Assembly: GCA_017849435.1 (NCBI GenBank)
Contig: JAFIGY010000020.1
Location: forward strand, 307,425 to 371,424
DNA from: Chitinophaga niabensis
GTDB lineage: Bacteria > Bacteroidota > Bacteroidia > Chitinophagales > Chitinophagaceae
DNA length: 64,000 bases
Direction of reading: 5' to 3'
Position 1 is the stretch's first letter. Each line of letters starts with the position of its first letter. The notes beneath the pieces were generated by a model. The model was not told the DNA's origin. It worked only from the letters and a program-made list of their open reading frames with translations, and did no database searches. Of this stretch, positions 53,150-61,988 are shown in pieces. A program made the translations under genes and the position numbers.

Positions 53150-55315
53150 TTAAAGCGTACCCCATTGTTTATTCGGCTTCGGCCCCATCTCCAGCTCCAG
53201 TGTACCGCCATTCATCAGCTGTTCGTGCGTGAATTCAGGTTTGTTCAGGGGCTTGCCATTGATACTGGCGCGCTGGATGTATTTATTGATCGTTGAGCAG
53301 TTTTTTGCAAGTACCGTGAATTGCCTGTTGCCGGGCAAAGCGATCGTTACTTTTTCAAACAACGGACTGCCGATCGTGTATACCGGCACGCCCGGAGTGA
53401 TCGGATAAAAGCCCATGGACGAGAACACCACAAAGGCGCTCATGCCGCCGCCATCTTCATCTCCCGGGATCCCGAACACATTGTCTCTGAACCAGACGTC
53501 CAGCAGAAAGCGGATGCGTTTCTGCGTTTTCCAGGGGCTGCCTGTATAGTTGTAGAGATAAGGAATGTGGAAGCTGGGTTCATTGCCCATGGAATACTGT
53601 CCCGTTAAACCGGTAGCATCCGGGAACACTGCCCAGAATTCATACTTACTGCGTCCCAATCCCTCGCGGAAAAGCTTATCCAGTGCGGTTTCCATGTCCT
53701 TCGCCCCGCCGAATAACGCCCTCAGCCCCGGGATATCATGTTGCACCTGCCATTGGTAGGTATACCCGTTATTCTCATCGTAATAGTCCCGTCCGCCCAT
53801 TCCACCATCGATCTTCGGGTCGATCGGTATCCATTCGCCTTTGTCGTCTTTCGGCATGAACATTTTCGCCTGTGGCTGCCAGAGATTTTTGTAATTCAGT
53901 GCGCGCGCGGCAAACATCTGCTGATCATCTTTCTTTCCGAGCGAAGCCGCCAGCTGACCCGTTGCCCAGTCGTCATAACTCCCCGCCAGCGTCACGGCTA
54001 CCGCCTGGCGTTTCTCAAAAGAATGCACCATCGGGTCTGTTTCCTTTTCCCCTTTGTGCAGCGCAGGGAAATATCCTTTGTTGTAGTAGAAATCGTCCAG
54101 CGCTCCTTTGGGGCCGTTCTTCCAGGGCAGCATCGTGGCTTCGGTTGCGTTCTTCCTTGCGCCCTCATAGGCTTTTGCAAGGTCGAAGTTCTTTAATCCC
54201 TTTCGGTGCGCATCAAGGAAAGTAATGGTGGAATGAAAACCGTTCATGCAGGGCGTATCACCGAAAAGCACCGGGAAAGTAGGCATCCAGCCGCTTTGCT
54301 CGTACATCTGCACATAGGAGTTCAGCATATCCTCCTCCTGTTGCGGATGCAGAATGGTACGAAGGGGATGATGCGCCAGGTAAGTATCCCAGCTCCAGTC
54401 ATCCACATAGAACGGCCGCCGGCTCTGATGTACTTTTTTATCATAACCGCTGTAGTACGATCCGTCTTCCAGGATATTCACCATCCTTTCATGACAGCGA
54501 TACAGCGCGGTGTAAAAGCTCCTGCGCTGCGCTTCCGTGCCGCCGCTTACTTTCACCTGGTTGATCACCGTGGCCCAGGCCGCTTTGCCTTTCTTCTCCA
54601 GTGTTTCGAATGTAGCCCCGGCGGCGAGCTCCGACTGGTAATTCTTTTTTGCCTGTTCCGGACTGATGAACGAAACGGCATAGCGGAGTTCGATGGTGGA
54701 GGGGGCGCCGTCCCCGAACATAACAGCGTCCGCAGCCGCTTTAGCCGGTGTGTTGAAGGTGCCGTAGAGATATACTTTTACTTGTCCGGCCCAGGTTTCC
54801 ACTGCCGTAAGCTCCCGGTCAGAAGCCAGCTGCCATTCCAGGGCGCCGCGGTTATATGCATGGAGCAACAGGCTTTTGGATACCCCGGAGGGGAAGCTGA
54901 AACGATAGATCGCTGCTTTCTCTCCCGGTACATAGCGTACGGTGATATCATCTTCCACAAGGTATGTTTCGTATAGCCATGGACGTGTAACTTCCAGATC
55001 GTGATCATATGGCAGCGACCGTTTCCAGCTGTCGGCCGTAATGGCACCCGCATGCGGTTTCACGGCAAACACTTCTCCCATGCGGTGAGATACCACCAGC
55101 AATGGAAAGCTCCTGATCTGGTCGTCCATGTAATCTTCCCGCACGGGATACATGCGCATCATCTGGTTAGGGAGCTGCACGGTGGGACGGGTAGGTTGCA
55201 GCAGGTGGCCGACATTACCGATCTTTGGGTCTACATACGATAAAAAATCCTGACCCAGACAAGTCTGCATAACAACCAACAGCAAACCCGTCCATCCGAT
55301 CCTGTTTCTAAGCAT
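53150..55315 (-). CDS. GH92 family alpha-mannosidase
   Basis: A 721-residue secreted enzyme with a signal peptide (GWTGLLLVVMQTCLG-QD). GH92 marks: DPKIGNVG near the N-terminus, SWDTYLAHHPL, then ENNGYTYQWQVQHDIPGL (probable acid Glu), GNEPSFHIPYLYNY, and GDEDGGGMSAFVVFSSMGFYP with the Asp-rich calcium/base region. GH92 enzymes are inverting, Ca2+-dependent exo-alpha-mannosidases (1,2-, 1,3-, 1,4- or 1,6-linked). It heads an operon with the GH71/99-like gene (10 bp gap) and possibly the 50123-51319 gene. No SusC/D pair is next to it. Confidence 0.92.
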   Translation of the reverse strand: MLRNRIGWTGLLLVVMQTCLGQDFLSYVDPKIGNVGHLLQPTRPTVQLPNQMMRMYPVREDYMDDQIRSFPLLVVSHRMGEVFAVKPHAGAITADSWKRSLPYDHDLEVTRPWLYETYLVEDDITVRYVPGEKAAIYRFSFPSGVSKSLLLHAYNRGALEWQLASDRELTAVETWAGQVKVYLYGTFNTPAKAAADAVMFGDGAPSTIELRYAVSFISPEQAKKNYQSELAAGATFETLEKKGKAAWATVINQVKVSGGTEAQRRSFYTALYRCHERMVNILEDGSYYSGYDKKVHQSRRPFYVDDWSWDTYLAHHPLRTILHPQQEEDMLNSYVQMYEQSGWMPTFPVLFGDTPCMNGFHSTITFLDAHRKGLKNFDLAKAYEGARKNATEATMLPWKNGPKGALDDFYYNKGYFPALHKGEKETDPMVHSFEKRQAVAVTLAGSYDDWATGQLAASLGKKDDQQMFAARALNYKNLWQPQAKMFMPKDDKGEWIPIDPKIDGGMGGRDYYDENNGYTYQWQVQHDIPGLRALFGGAKDMETALDKLFREGLGRSKYEFWAVFPDATGLTGQYSMGNEPSFHIPYLYNYTGSPWKTQKRIRFLLDVWFRDNVFGIPGDEDGGGMSAFVVFSSMGFYPITPGVPVYTIGSPLFEKVTIALPGNRQFTVLAKNCSTINKYIQRASINGKPLNKPEFTHEQLMNGGTLELEMGPKPNKQWGTL

Positions 55316-55451
55316 ATAAAGTATTTTTTCCGGTGGTGGTACGTGAAAAATAAAGCGTAGAAAGGTAATTGTTTTTTTAATAATGCCATAGCGGCCGGAA
55401 ACAAATATTATTAATTATCTTCATGCAATAATTTCGTGTGAAACCTATCCT

Positions 55452-55877
55452 ATGAGGCCTCTTGCTTTGGCTGCCCTGGTGGCTGTTATGGTGTTGCTTG
55501 TTCTGCCGGCAAGCAGCCAGCAGCCACTTCCCGTGAAAAAGCAGGAGCCGGAAAATACATATCTCATGAAAAGCGGCGCCTATCTGGGTTTCCGGCAGGT
55601 GAACCTGAGCATGGGCGAGATCGGGTTCAGGATTGCAGTGTCGTGTAACATTAAAAGCAAGTCCAGACCCCGGCTGGAGTTCAGGATAGATAAACCCAAA
55701 GGCAAAAAGATAGGCAGCCTGGAAATCCCTCACACTGCGGACACTACATTTCACCTGCAACTCACCGGCCAGCTGCGTCATGCCTGGGGCGTGCATGACC
55801 TTTACCTCGTTGCAAAAGGGATCGGAGAGTTCAATATTTCAGGATTCTCTTTTATTCATAATTACTGGAAGGACTAA
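55452..55877 (+). CDS. Secreted single-domain CBM6-like protein
   Basis: A 141-residue protein with a signal peptide (ALAALVAVMVLLVLPASSQ-QP) and one beta-sandwich that looks like a family 6 carbohydrate-binding module: RLEFRIDKPKGKKIGSLEIP, TTFHLQLTGQLRH, GVHDLYLVAKGIGEFNISGF. CBM6 normally occurs fused to a glycosidase; here it stands alone with no catalytic domain. It may bind glycans outside the cell or be an accessory to the neighbouring secreted hydrolases. A TAATTTCG -7-like element lies about 25 bp upstream. It is divergent from GH92. Confidence 0.7.
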   Translation: MRPLALAALVAVMVLLVLPASSQQPLPVKKQEPENTYLMKSGAYLGFRQVNLSMGEIGFRIAVSCNIKSKSRPRLEFRIDKPKGKKIGSLEIPHTADTTFHLQLTGQLRHAWGVHDLYLVAKGIGEFNISGFSFIHNYWKD

Positions 55878-55892
55878 ACGACATTGGAGAGG

Positions 55893-57407
55893 CTACTGCG
55901 ACACTACAGATCGTATCTGCCGGATCGTTTCTTCGCCCTCACTTGGAAATTTAGCATTAGGATGTACGATCTTTCCATCCCGGTTAACCAACACGAATGT
56001 AGGATACCGGTCTGTATTTCCTCCTGCGGCGCGTATCTCATCCCATAAAGGGCGTATCTGATCGGAAGTGAGCCGGTAGTGTTCGCCTTCAATGCCCTTG
56101 ATGCGCACCATCTGCTTCCAGGTATCTTCCTTACTGTCGGGGTCCATAGCCACGTAAACAAACACGGGTCCTCCCGCCGGGAACGCCTTCTTCAGGTTAC
56201 CCGCATAGCCTAGTTCAATACGGCATGGTCCGCACCAGGTACCCCAGATGTCGAGATAAACAGGTTTTCCTTTATACCGCGCCAGCAAATCCCGGAGAGA
56301 CGCCGGTTTCACCGTGTCGTGAAAAACAATGTGACGATTGTGTATCGCATCTTCGTATGTTTTGTTCTGCTGATCAATTGCTTCCATGGCTTCCGATGTA
56401 TAAGCACCATGCGGGAAGTAGGTCAGCAGCGTATCCCGCAGGTACCTGGCAGCATTCAGGTCGGAAGCATCGCAGGCCCCGATGATCCTGTTGAACAACA
56501 CTTTACCCTGGATGTCCGGTGATAAATACTGTTTCCCATACAACCAGTCCAGCACATATCTTTCTCCATACCTGCCCACTAATTGCGTGATATCATCAAA
56601 AGGAACTTTCAATGATGATCCAATCCTTGCCTTCGCTACTTCAGCATTCTGATTAAAATCCTTTCCCATCTGGTTCACGGCATAGCGGATCTGTTCATAC
56701 AGTACCATGTTGGCGTAAAATCCACTGACCAGCGCAGCACTATCCGGTACAGGCAGCCATTCCATCACCTGTTGCGTGATAATCTCCCTGTCAGGATTCC
56801 TTGCATCGTGCAACGGTCCGTAAGCAAGATCGTACAGGTTAGACTGTGCATAATACCCCGCTTCACGCTGCAATAATCTTTTAATAGCGGCCGGAACGGC
56901 GGAACGGGCTATTTGCGCCTGTTTCTTATCAAGGATCGTTTTTACCGGCTGCACCACAGCCAGTTGAAATGAATCTGTGGACAATTTAGCGTATGGGTTG
57001 ATCTTTTCGTGGTCGCGCATGAAAAAGGCCAGCTGCTCCAGTTCGAGTTCCTGTAACAGTTGATTTTCTGCCGCCCCTTTGCCGGAGAAGCTTATCGGCA
57101 CACCGGCTCCCGGATCAAGCAGGATATGAACATTCCTGCCGGGACTCAGTAGCAGCCTGTATCGCACGTTATTGCAGGTCAGAAAGGCGAATAAAGGCCT
57201 CCTGAGTGAAACCGTTTGGGTAAATGCACCATTTGCAGCAATGGAGAACGTTTGGTTTTGGAACTGGTAATGCCCGTCTGCATTCAGGAGGCGCAGGGTT
57301 ACCTCCGGACTGGTCGTTCCTTTTACCTGCCCGGAAATAATGCAATGCTGTCCAAGGGCGGTGTGAGCAATCAATACGAGTGCCCAGATGGCTGTGAGTC
57401 TTTTCAT
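55893..57407 (-). CDS. TlpA-type thioredoxin-domain protein
   Basis: A 504-residue secreted protein (signal peptide TAIWALVLIAHTALG-QH). The N-terminal part (about 20-110) is a beta-rich DUF4369-like domain; the middle (about 120-370) is helical; the C-terminal thioredoxin fold has IWGTWCGPCRIELGY with Cys392-Cys395 and cis-Pro in DRYPTFVLV. Such three-part proteins are abundant in Bacteroidota, where the thioredoxin part reduces exported substrates. It is convergent with the CBM6-like gene and divergent from GH43, 147 bp away; a short hairpin GGCGC-GAA-GCGCC lies in that gap near 57468-57480. Confidence 0.88.
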   Translation of the reverse strand: MKRLTAIWALVLIAHTALGQHCIISGQVKGTTSPEVTLRLLNADGHYQFQNQTFSIAANGAFTQTVSLRRPLFAFLTCNNVRYRLLLSPGRNVHILLDPGAGVPISFSGKGAAENQLLQELELEQLAFFMRDHEKINPYAKLSTDSFQLAVVQPVKTILDKKQAQIARSAVPAAIKRLLQREAGYYAQSNLYDLAYGPLHDARNPDREIITQQVMEWLPVPDSAALVSGFYANMVLYEQIRYAVNQMGKDFNQNAEVAKARIGSSLKVPFDDITQLVGRYGERYVLDWLYGKQYLSPDIQGKVLFNRIIGACDASDLNAARYLRDTLLTYFPHGAYTSEAMEAIDQQNKTYEDAIHNRHIVFHDTVKPASLRDLLARYKGKPVYLDIWGTWCGPCRIELGYAGNLKKAFPAGGPVFVYVAMDPDSKEDTWKQMVRIKGIEGEHYRLTSDQIRPLWDEIRAAGGNTDRYPTFVLVNRDGKIVHPNAKFPSEGEETIRQIRSVVSQ

Positions 57408-57554
57408 ACAATCAAATTCTAAGCGTGTGGCCGGTTGTTATAATTTTCAGTGTAATGATAATGCGCGTGGCGCGAAGCGCCGGCGAAATGTGACGAACAT
57501 GGATAAGTGTGTGATAGAATCGTCCGAGTCCGGCTTTTTTATTATTTTTTCGGA

Positions 57555-58526
57555 ATGAAGCGAACATTCATGCTCTGCCTGCTGATCTTTTGCGGCCTGC
57601 AGACATTCTCCCAGCAACAAAAATCCGGCAATCCCGTATTCCCCGGATGGTATGCAGATCCTGAAGGGATCATCTTCGATGGACAATACTGGATCTATCC
57701 TACTTATTCCGCGCCTTACAACAAGCAGGTATTCTTCGATGCTTTCTCCTCTCCTGATCTCGTTACGTGGACGAAGCACAGCCGCATCCTCGATACCAGC
57801 AGTATCAAATGGGCCAAACGCGCCATGTGGGCCCCGTCAATTATCAGGAAAAATAAAAAGTACTATTTCTTCTTTGGCGCCAACGATATACAGAACGATA
57901 CGCAAACAGGCGGCATTGGTGTGGCGGTGGCGGACAAACCCGAAGGGCCGTACAGGGACCATCTCGGCAAACCGCTGATCGACAGGTTCCATAACAAAGC
58001 CCAGCCCATCGATCAGTTTGTATTCCATGATGAAAAAAGCGGACAATACTATCTTATTTATGGCGGATGGCGGCATTGCAATATTGCCAGGCTGAACGGA
58101 GATTTCACCGGCTTCGTGCCGTTCGGGGACGGCACCGTTTTCCGGGAGATCACGCCGGAGAAATATGTGGAAGGTCCTTTTATGTTCGTACGTAACGGGA
58201 AGTATTACTTTATGTGGTCTGAAGGCGGATGGACCGGTCCGGATTACAGTGTAGCCTACGCCGTATCCGATTCTCCGCTTGGGCCGTTCAAAAGGGTTGG
58301 AAAGATATTACAGCAGGATTCTTCTATTGCCAGGGGCGCTGGGCATCATTCAGTGATCCACGGGCCGGGGGATCAGTGGTATATTGTCTACCACCGTCGA
58401 CCTCTGACGGAAACCGATGCCAATTCACGGGAAGTTTGTATCGACCGGATGTATTTTGATGAGGCGGGCCTGATAAAACCGGTGGTGATCACGGTAGAGG
58501 GGGTAGACAGGGTGTCCGGTCACTGA
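57555..58526 (+). CDS. GH43-family glycoside hydrolase
   Basis: A 323-residue secreted five-bladed beta-propeller enzyme (signal peptide TFMLCLLIFCGLQTFS-QQ). GH43 marks: FPGWYADPEGI with base Asp, MWAPSIIRKNKKYYFFF, GIGVAVADKPEGPYRD, and YVEGPFMFVRNGKYYFMWS with probable acid Glu. GH43 includes arabinofuranosidases, xylosidases, arabinanases and galactanases; the subfamily is not determined. An ATG 16 codons downstream of the first ATG gives the signal peptide. The start lies 4 bp after TATTTTTT, a weak -7-like element. Confidence 0.9.
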   Translation: MKRTFMLCLLIFCGLQTFSQQQKSGNPVFPGWYADPEGIIFDGQYWIYPTYSAPYNKQVFFDAFSSPDLVTWTKHSRILDTSSIKWAKRAMWAPSIIRKNKKYYFFFGANDIQNDTQTGGIGVAVADKPEGPYRDHLGKPLIDRFHNKAQPIDQFVFHDEKSGQYYLIYGGWRHCNIARLNGDFTGFVPFGDGTVFREITPEKYVEGPFMFVRNGKYYFMWSEGGWTGPDYSVAYAVSDSPLGPFKRVGKILQQDSSIARGAGHHSVIHGPGDQWYIVYHRRPLTETDANSREVCIDRMYFDEAGLIKPVVITVEGVDRVSGH

Positions 58527-58562
58527 CCTTTTCCATGGAGGTAAATTCTTTCGGTTGGGGGT

Positions 58563-59702
58563 TTAGGATATGCTGCAATGCAGTACATGATCTTTCCAGT
58601 AAAGTTTTATCACGCCAAGATCATTCAGCTCGTCGATGAATTTCTGGAGCGGTTGGTGACGTTGCAGTTTTCCCCTGAAATGTTGAATATTAGCGGCAGG
58701 TTCATCCAGAACGATCGTAACATCATAATAGCGTTTGATCACTTCCGTGATCTCCAGCATACTGGCGTCCCGGAAATAATGCAGTCCCTGCCGCCAGCCC
58801 AGCGAAACCTCCGGATCCAGGTTTTCCAGCTTCATCCCGGTTCCCTCGATCACCAGCTCCTTGCCGGGTTTGAGCTCCACTCTTTTCTGCTGATGGATCA
58901 CCGCTATTTTCCCTTCTACCAGTGAGGTAACAAGTTTTCCTTTCGTATATCCGTTGATGTTAAAGCTGGTTCCCAGTACCTGGATGACGGATTCGCCGGA
59001 ATGTACTGTAAAGGGTTTGGAGACATCCCTTGCCACTTCCAGGTAGGCCTCCCCTTCTATATACACTTCCCTTGTTTCCCCAAAGGCAAAGGGGAAGCGC
59101 AGGGAGGAGGAACTGTTGAGCCATATCTTCGTACCATCGGAGAGTTCTACCTGGTAATCCAGTTTCGCGGGCACTATCAATGTGTTCCAGCTGTAGGTAG
59201 CAGCTCTGCCGGCGGTAAAATGAAGTACCCTGTCATTATTCATGATCTGCGTTTCGCCGAGCGTCACGTGCTGCTGACCGGCTTCTTTCAGGGCAACGAT
59301 CTCCCCGTTTCCGAGCTTGATGGCGGGGCCGGATACAGCGCCGGTGCCGGCCAGCGGGGGAACCATCATGTGCCTGTCGGCCTCGGGCACCGGCCAGATC
59401 AGGTAAGAGACGACCAATATCCCTGTTACCAAAGCGGCCACGCTGATCGTGCGTATGCGGTGGCGGCGCTGTGCGCTGCGTGTAGCATAGTACTTTTCCT
59501 GGATGCGTCCCCATCCTGCTTTCATGTCTACCCTGTTCATAAGGTCCAGGGCCTCCCCTTTGGGGCGGGCCTGCACCTCCCTTTGCATCATGCGTGCCTC
59601 CTGGTCTGAAGCGAGTATCTTTTCCAATTGGATACGCTCTTCCTCCGTAATAAGGCCGTAATGCTCTTTGATCAACAAATCCAGTATTTCCGTTTTATCC
59701 AT
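58563..59702 (-). CDS. FecR-type anti-sigma factor
   Basis: A 379-residue inner-membrane protein. Residues 1-84 are the cytoplasmic sigma-binding part, 85-104 the transmembrane helix (ISVAALVTGILVVSYLIW), about 165-270 the periplasmic FecR domain (LPFAFGETREVYIEGEAYLEV, then FTVHSGESVIQVLGTSFNI), and about 305-379 a DUF4974-type C-terminal domain. It holds an ECF sigma factor inactive until a SusC-type transporter with an STN domain signals. Unusually, it lies on the strand opposite to the ECF sigma gene (60109) and the STN-type SusC gene (61989), with a 405-bp divergent gap. Confidence 0.92.
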   Translation of the reverse strand: MDKTEILDLLIKEHYGLITEEERIQLEKILASDQEARMMQREVQARPKGEALDLMNRVDMKAGWGRIQEKYYATRSAQRRHRIRTISVAALVTGILVVSYLIWPVPEADRHMMVPPLAGTGAVSGPAIKLGNGEIVALKEAGQQHVTLGETQIMNNDRVLHFTAGRAATYSWNTLIVPAKLDYQVELSDGTKIWLNSSSSLRFPFAFGETREVYIEGEAYLEVARDVSKPFTVHSGESVIQVLGTSFNINGYTKGKLVTSLVEGKIAVIHQQKRVELKPGKELVIEGTGMKLENLDPEVSLGWRQGLHYFRDASMLEITEVIKRYYDVTIVLDEPAANIQHFRGKLQRHQPLQKFIDELNDLGVIKLYWKDHVLHCSIS

Positions 59703-60108
59703 ATAACCAGGATTCTAACCTACTAAGATCGATAATCGCGAATGAGGGGTGAAAGTTTTTTATAAAATTTCGGGAAATATCTCATTATTAACAATTTTCT
59801 CCCTTCCGAGATTTTTTTGTTAATGGAGAAAAATTGTGAAAAAGCCGATCCAGTAAATGTTTAAAGCATTATTAAAAAACAAACGGTTGATACTTTTTCT
59901 CTCAATTAACGATCGTTTAACAAAAATCTTGCAGAATTTTCGCAGATTTACGATGATGGAAGCAACTATGTTTATCGAGTAGCATTCTTTTTATTACCGC
60001 ATCATATCCTGTTTTTTCTCCCGGTTCAGCTTAGCGCAATATCCACTACACCGCATTATTGGAGTAATCTGTATTGCTAAAATTACCGTGTTTGAAATTG
60101 AATGCACC
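59703..60108. other. AT-rich divergent intergenic region, fecR and ECF sigma
   Basis: Contains an inverted repeat at 59792-59836, several T-rich tracts and no ORF. No clean TAnnTTTG pair was found in either direction, consistent with promoters that need an alternative sigma factor. This region should hold the controls of fecR and the sigma operon. Confidence 0.4.
59792..59836. repeat. Inverted repeat CAATTTTCTCC / GGAGAAAAATTG
   Basis: Arms of 11 and 12 bases with one extra A in the right arm, separated by 22 bases, 90 bp upstream of fecR and about 270 bp upstream of the sigma gene. It could be a regulator site or a weak hairpin. Confidence 0.45.
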
Positions 60109-60666
60109 ATGGATGACATCTCGATCGTAAGGGAACTACACCAACAAAACAGGGACGCCTACTCCTGGATGTACGAAAAGTACTACAAGGTACTGCTGGC
60201 CCATGCCGATTTCCTGCTGAAAGATGAAACAGAGGCCGAGGAGGCTGTTCAGGACGTATTCTGCAAACTGCTCCAGTTAAAGAACTGGGATCATATTCAA
60301 AATCTTCGCCCTTATCTCTACAAGGTACTACATAATTATTGTCTTGCCCGGATCTCCGACACCAAAAAGGCAGCGGAAAAAAAGTACCTGTTCCTGCGTC
60401 AGATGGAACCGGATATCACGGATATCCCTGATTTGCAGGAAGCCAGGCAAACGGAAATGAAGTTAGGGCAACTGTTATCGCATTTAAGTCCCCAGCGCCT
60501 GCGGGCATTCCACCTCGTTTACCAGGAAGGGTTGAGCTACGAGGAAGCTGCGGCCAGTCTTGGTATCAGCAAAAACAGTATCAAAACGCATATCAAACTC
60601 GGGCTGCGGGTATTGAGGAATTACGGGTTCGTCCTTGCCTGCGGGTTCATGATGTCTTTTTTCTAG
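60109..60666 (+). CDS. ECF-family RNA polymerase sigma factor
   Basis: A 185-residue sigma-70-type factor: region 2 (about 12-60) has AYSWMYEKYYKVLLAHADFL and EEAVQDVFCKLL; region 4 (about 125-170) has LSYEEAAASLGISKNSIKTH. A GTG (60088) would add seven residues; the ATG was chosen. It ends in a hydrophobic tail (VLACGFMMSFF). It likely works with the divergent FecR (58563-59702) and the STN-type SusC (61989). A redoxin gene lies 46 bp downstream, so the sigma factor, the redoxin and the transporter form one plus-strand unit. Confidence 0.92.
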   Translation: MDDISIVRELHQQNRDAYSWMYEKYYKVLLAHADFLLKDETEAEEAVQDVFCKLLQLKNWDHIQNLRPYLYKVLHNYCLARISDTKKAAEKKYLFLRQMEPDITDIPDLQEARQTEMKLGQLLSHLSPQRLRAFHLVYQEGLSYEEAAASLGISKNSIKTHIKLGLRVLRNYGFVLACGFMMSFF

Positions 60667-60712
60667 TTCTTTCACCCTCGCAACCCGATTTTCACCTCTT
60701 AATAAAAAAAGT

Positions 60713-61981
60713 ATGCCGGCAAGCAAACTCCCTGTCAGCTGCCTGGTCATCGTAATAATGCTCATTACGCTGGTGGTAAAACGTGTGCCGGCGCAGGACA
60801 TTCAACCGGGTGACGCCGTGCCGGACATGACATTCCGGATGATCAACTTCAAACGGCCGACGGTGAGGCTGTCGGATTACAGAGGCAGGCTTGTAATCCT
60901 GGATTTCTGGGCCACCTGGTGCGGCAGTTGTATCGAGCAATTCCCTTTGCTGCAAAAAATGCAGCGTAGCTTCGGGAAGCGGTTCCAGGTGTTGCTCGTC
61001 AACAGTACGCATACCAATGATACGGAACTAAAAATAGCGGAAGCGTTGAAGGATTACCCTGCATTGCCGTCGGCCATCGATGATACAGTGGCCGGCAGGG
61101 TGTTTGGCCACAAGGGGGTTCCTCATTATGTATGGATCTCCCCGGCGGGGAAAGTGCTTGCCATCACCTCTTCCCATGCGGTGAATGAAGAAAACATCCG
61201 GCTGACGCTGAAAGGCACGCCACTGCATCTGCCGGTCAAAAGGGATTTCGATCCTTCCCTTCCATTAGTCTGGGGAGATGAAGTGCAGATATCGGATACT
61301 ACCAGTTACTCTTTCTTTTACAAAGGCTCCCTTCCCGGCCTCAGCACCATGAGCCGGAACAGATGGATCAACGGCATATGGCGGGGAGTGGCTGTCAGGA
61401 ACACTTCCATGCTGAACCTCTACAGGATCGCTGCCGCCAGCTTCAAAAAAGAATTCAATTACCAAAAAAGGATCGTATTGGAAACAACCGGCGCGGCATT
61501 GTTCAGCGAAGCGCCATCCTTCACTTATGATCTGGTGGTAGCCAGTAAAAATACAGACAGCATTCCCGCAAGGATGCTGGAAGATCTGAACAACCAGGCC
61601 GGTTATTTCGGAAGGTTTGAATACCGGCTCACAGACTGCCTTGTGCTGATCACCAAAGACAGCCCTGATAAGATACGATCGAAGGGAGGGAAATGTGAGA
61701 ATTCCCTTTATGTGATCAACAATCCGTATCTTACCAATGCCCCTGTTACCATTCTTGCAAGATGGCTGGACGGCCTCAGGCCACTTCCACTGCCGGTACT
61801 GGATGAAACGAATTTTTCGGGGAACATAGACATCCGGCTGAACATCGAAGCAAAGAACGCAGACTACGAGACTATACGGAAATCCCTCCAGACCTATGGA
61901 CTGGACCTTATTAAAGCAAAGCGGGAGCTGGAAGTATTTGTGCTGTCAGACCAGGTGCTCCGGCATAATCAACCAAACTAG
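60713..61981 (+). CDS. Redoxin-DUF3738 fusion protein
   Basis: A 422-residue exported protein (N-terminal hydrophobic LVIVIMLITLVV). Residues about 30-170 form an AhpC/TSA-thioredoxin domain with LDFWATWCGSCIEQFPLL (Cys70-Cys73). The C-terminal part (about 250-415) looks like DUF3738 (TIGR03435-like), with SFTYDLVVASKNTD and FSGNIDIRLNIEAKN. It lies between the ECF sigma gene and the STN-type SusC gene with only 7 bp before the latter, so it is probably an accessory in the same import system. Its substrate is unknown. Confidence 0.85.
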   Translation: MPASKLPVSCLVIVIMLITLVVKRVPAQDIQPGDAVPDMTFRMINFKRPTVRLSDYRGRLVILDFWATWCGSCIEQFPLLQKMQRSFGKRFQVLLVNSTHTNDTELKIAEALKDYPALPSAIDDTVAGRVFGHKGVPHYVWISPAGKVLAITSSHAVNEENIRLTLKGTPLHLPVKRDFDPSLPLVWGDEVQISDTTSYSFFYKGSLPGLSTMSRNRWINGIWRGVAVRNTSMLNLYRIAAASFKKEFNYQKRIVLETTGAALFSEAPSFTYDLVVASKNTDSIPARMLEDLNNQAGYFGRFEYRLTDCLVLITKDSPDKIRSKGGKCENSLYVINNPYLTNAPVTILARWLDGLRPLPLPVLDETNFSGNIDIRLNIEAKNADYETIRKSLQTYGLDLIKAKRELEVFVLSDQVLRHNQPN

Positions 61982-61988
61982 GAAAAAC

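Noticed and set aside
53150-55315. Altered catalytic residues in GH92 (ENNGYTYQW and GDEDGG)
   Set aside because: On alignment by eye the acid Glu and the Asp-rich block are retained; the changes appear to be normal subfamily variation.
57468-57480. Hairpin GGCGC-GAA-GCGCC between TlpA-type and GH43 genes
   Set aside because: A short 5-bp stem in a divergent gap without a T tract; not a convincing terminator or operator.
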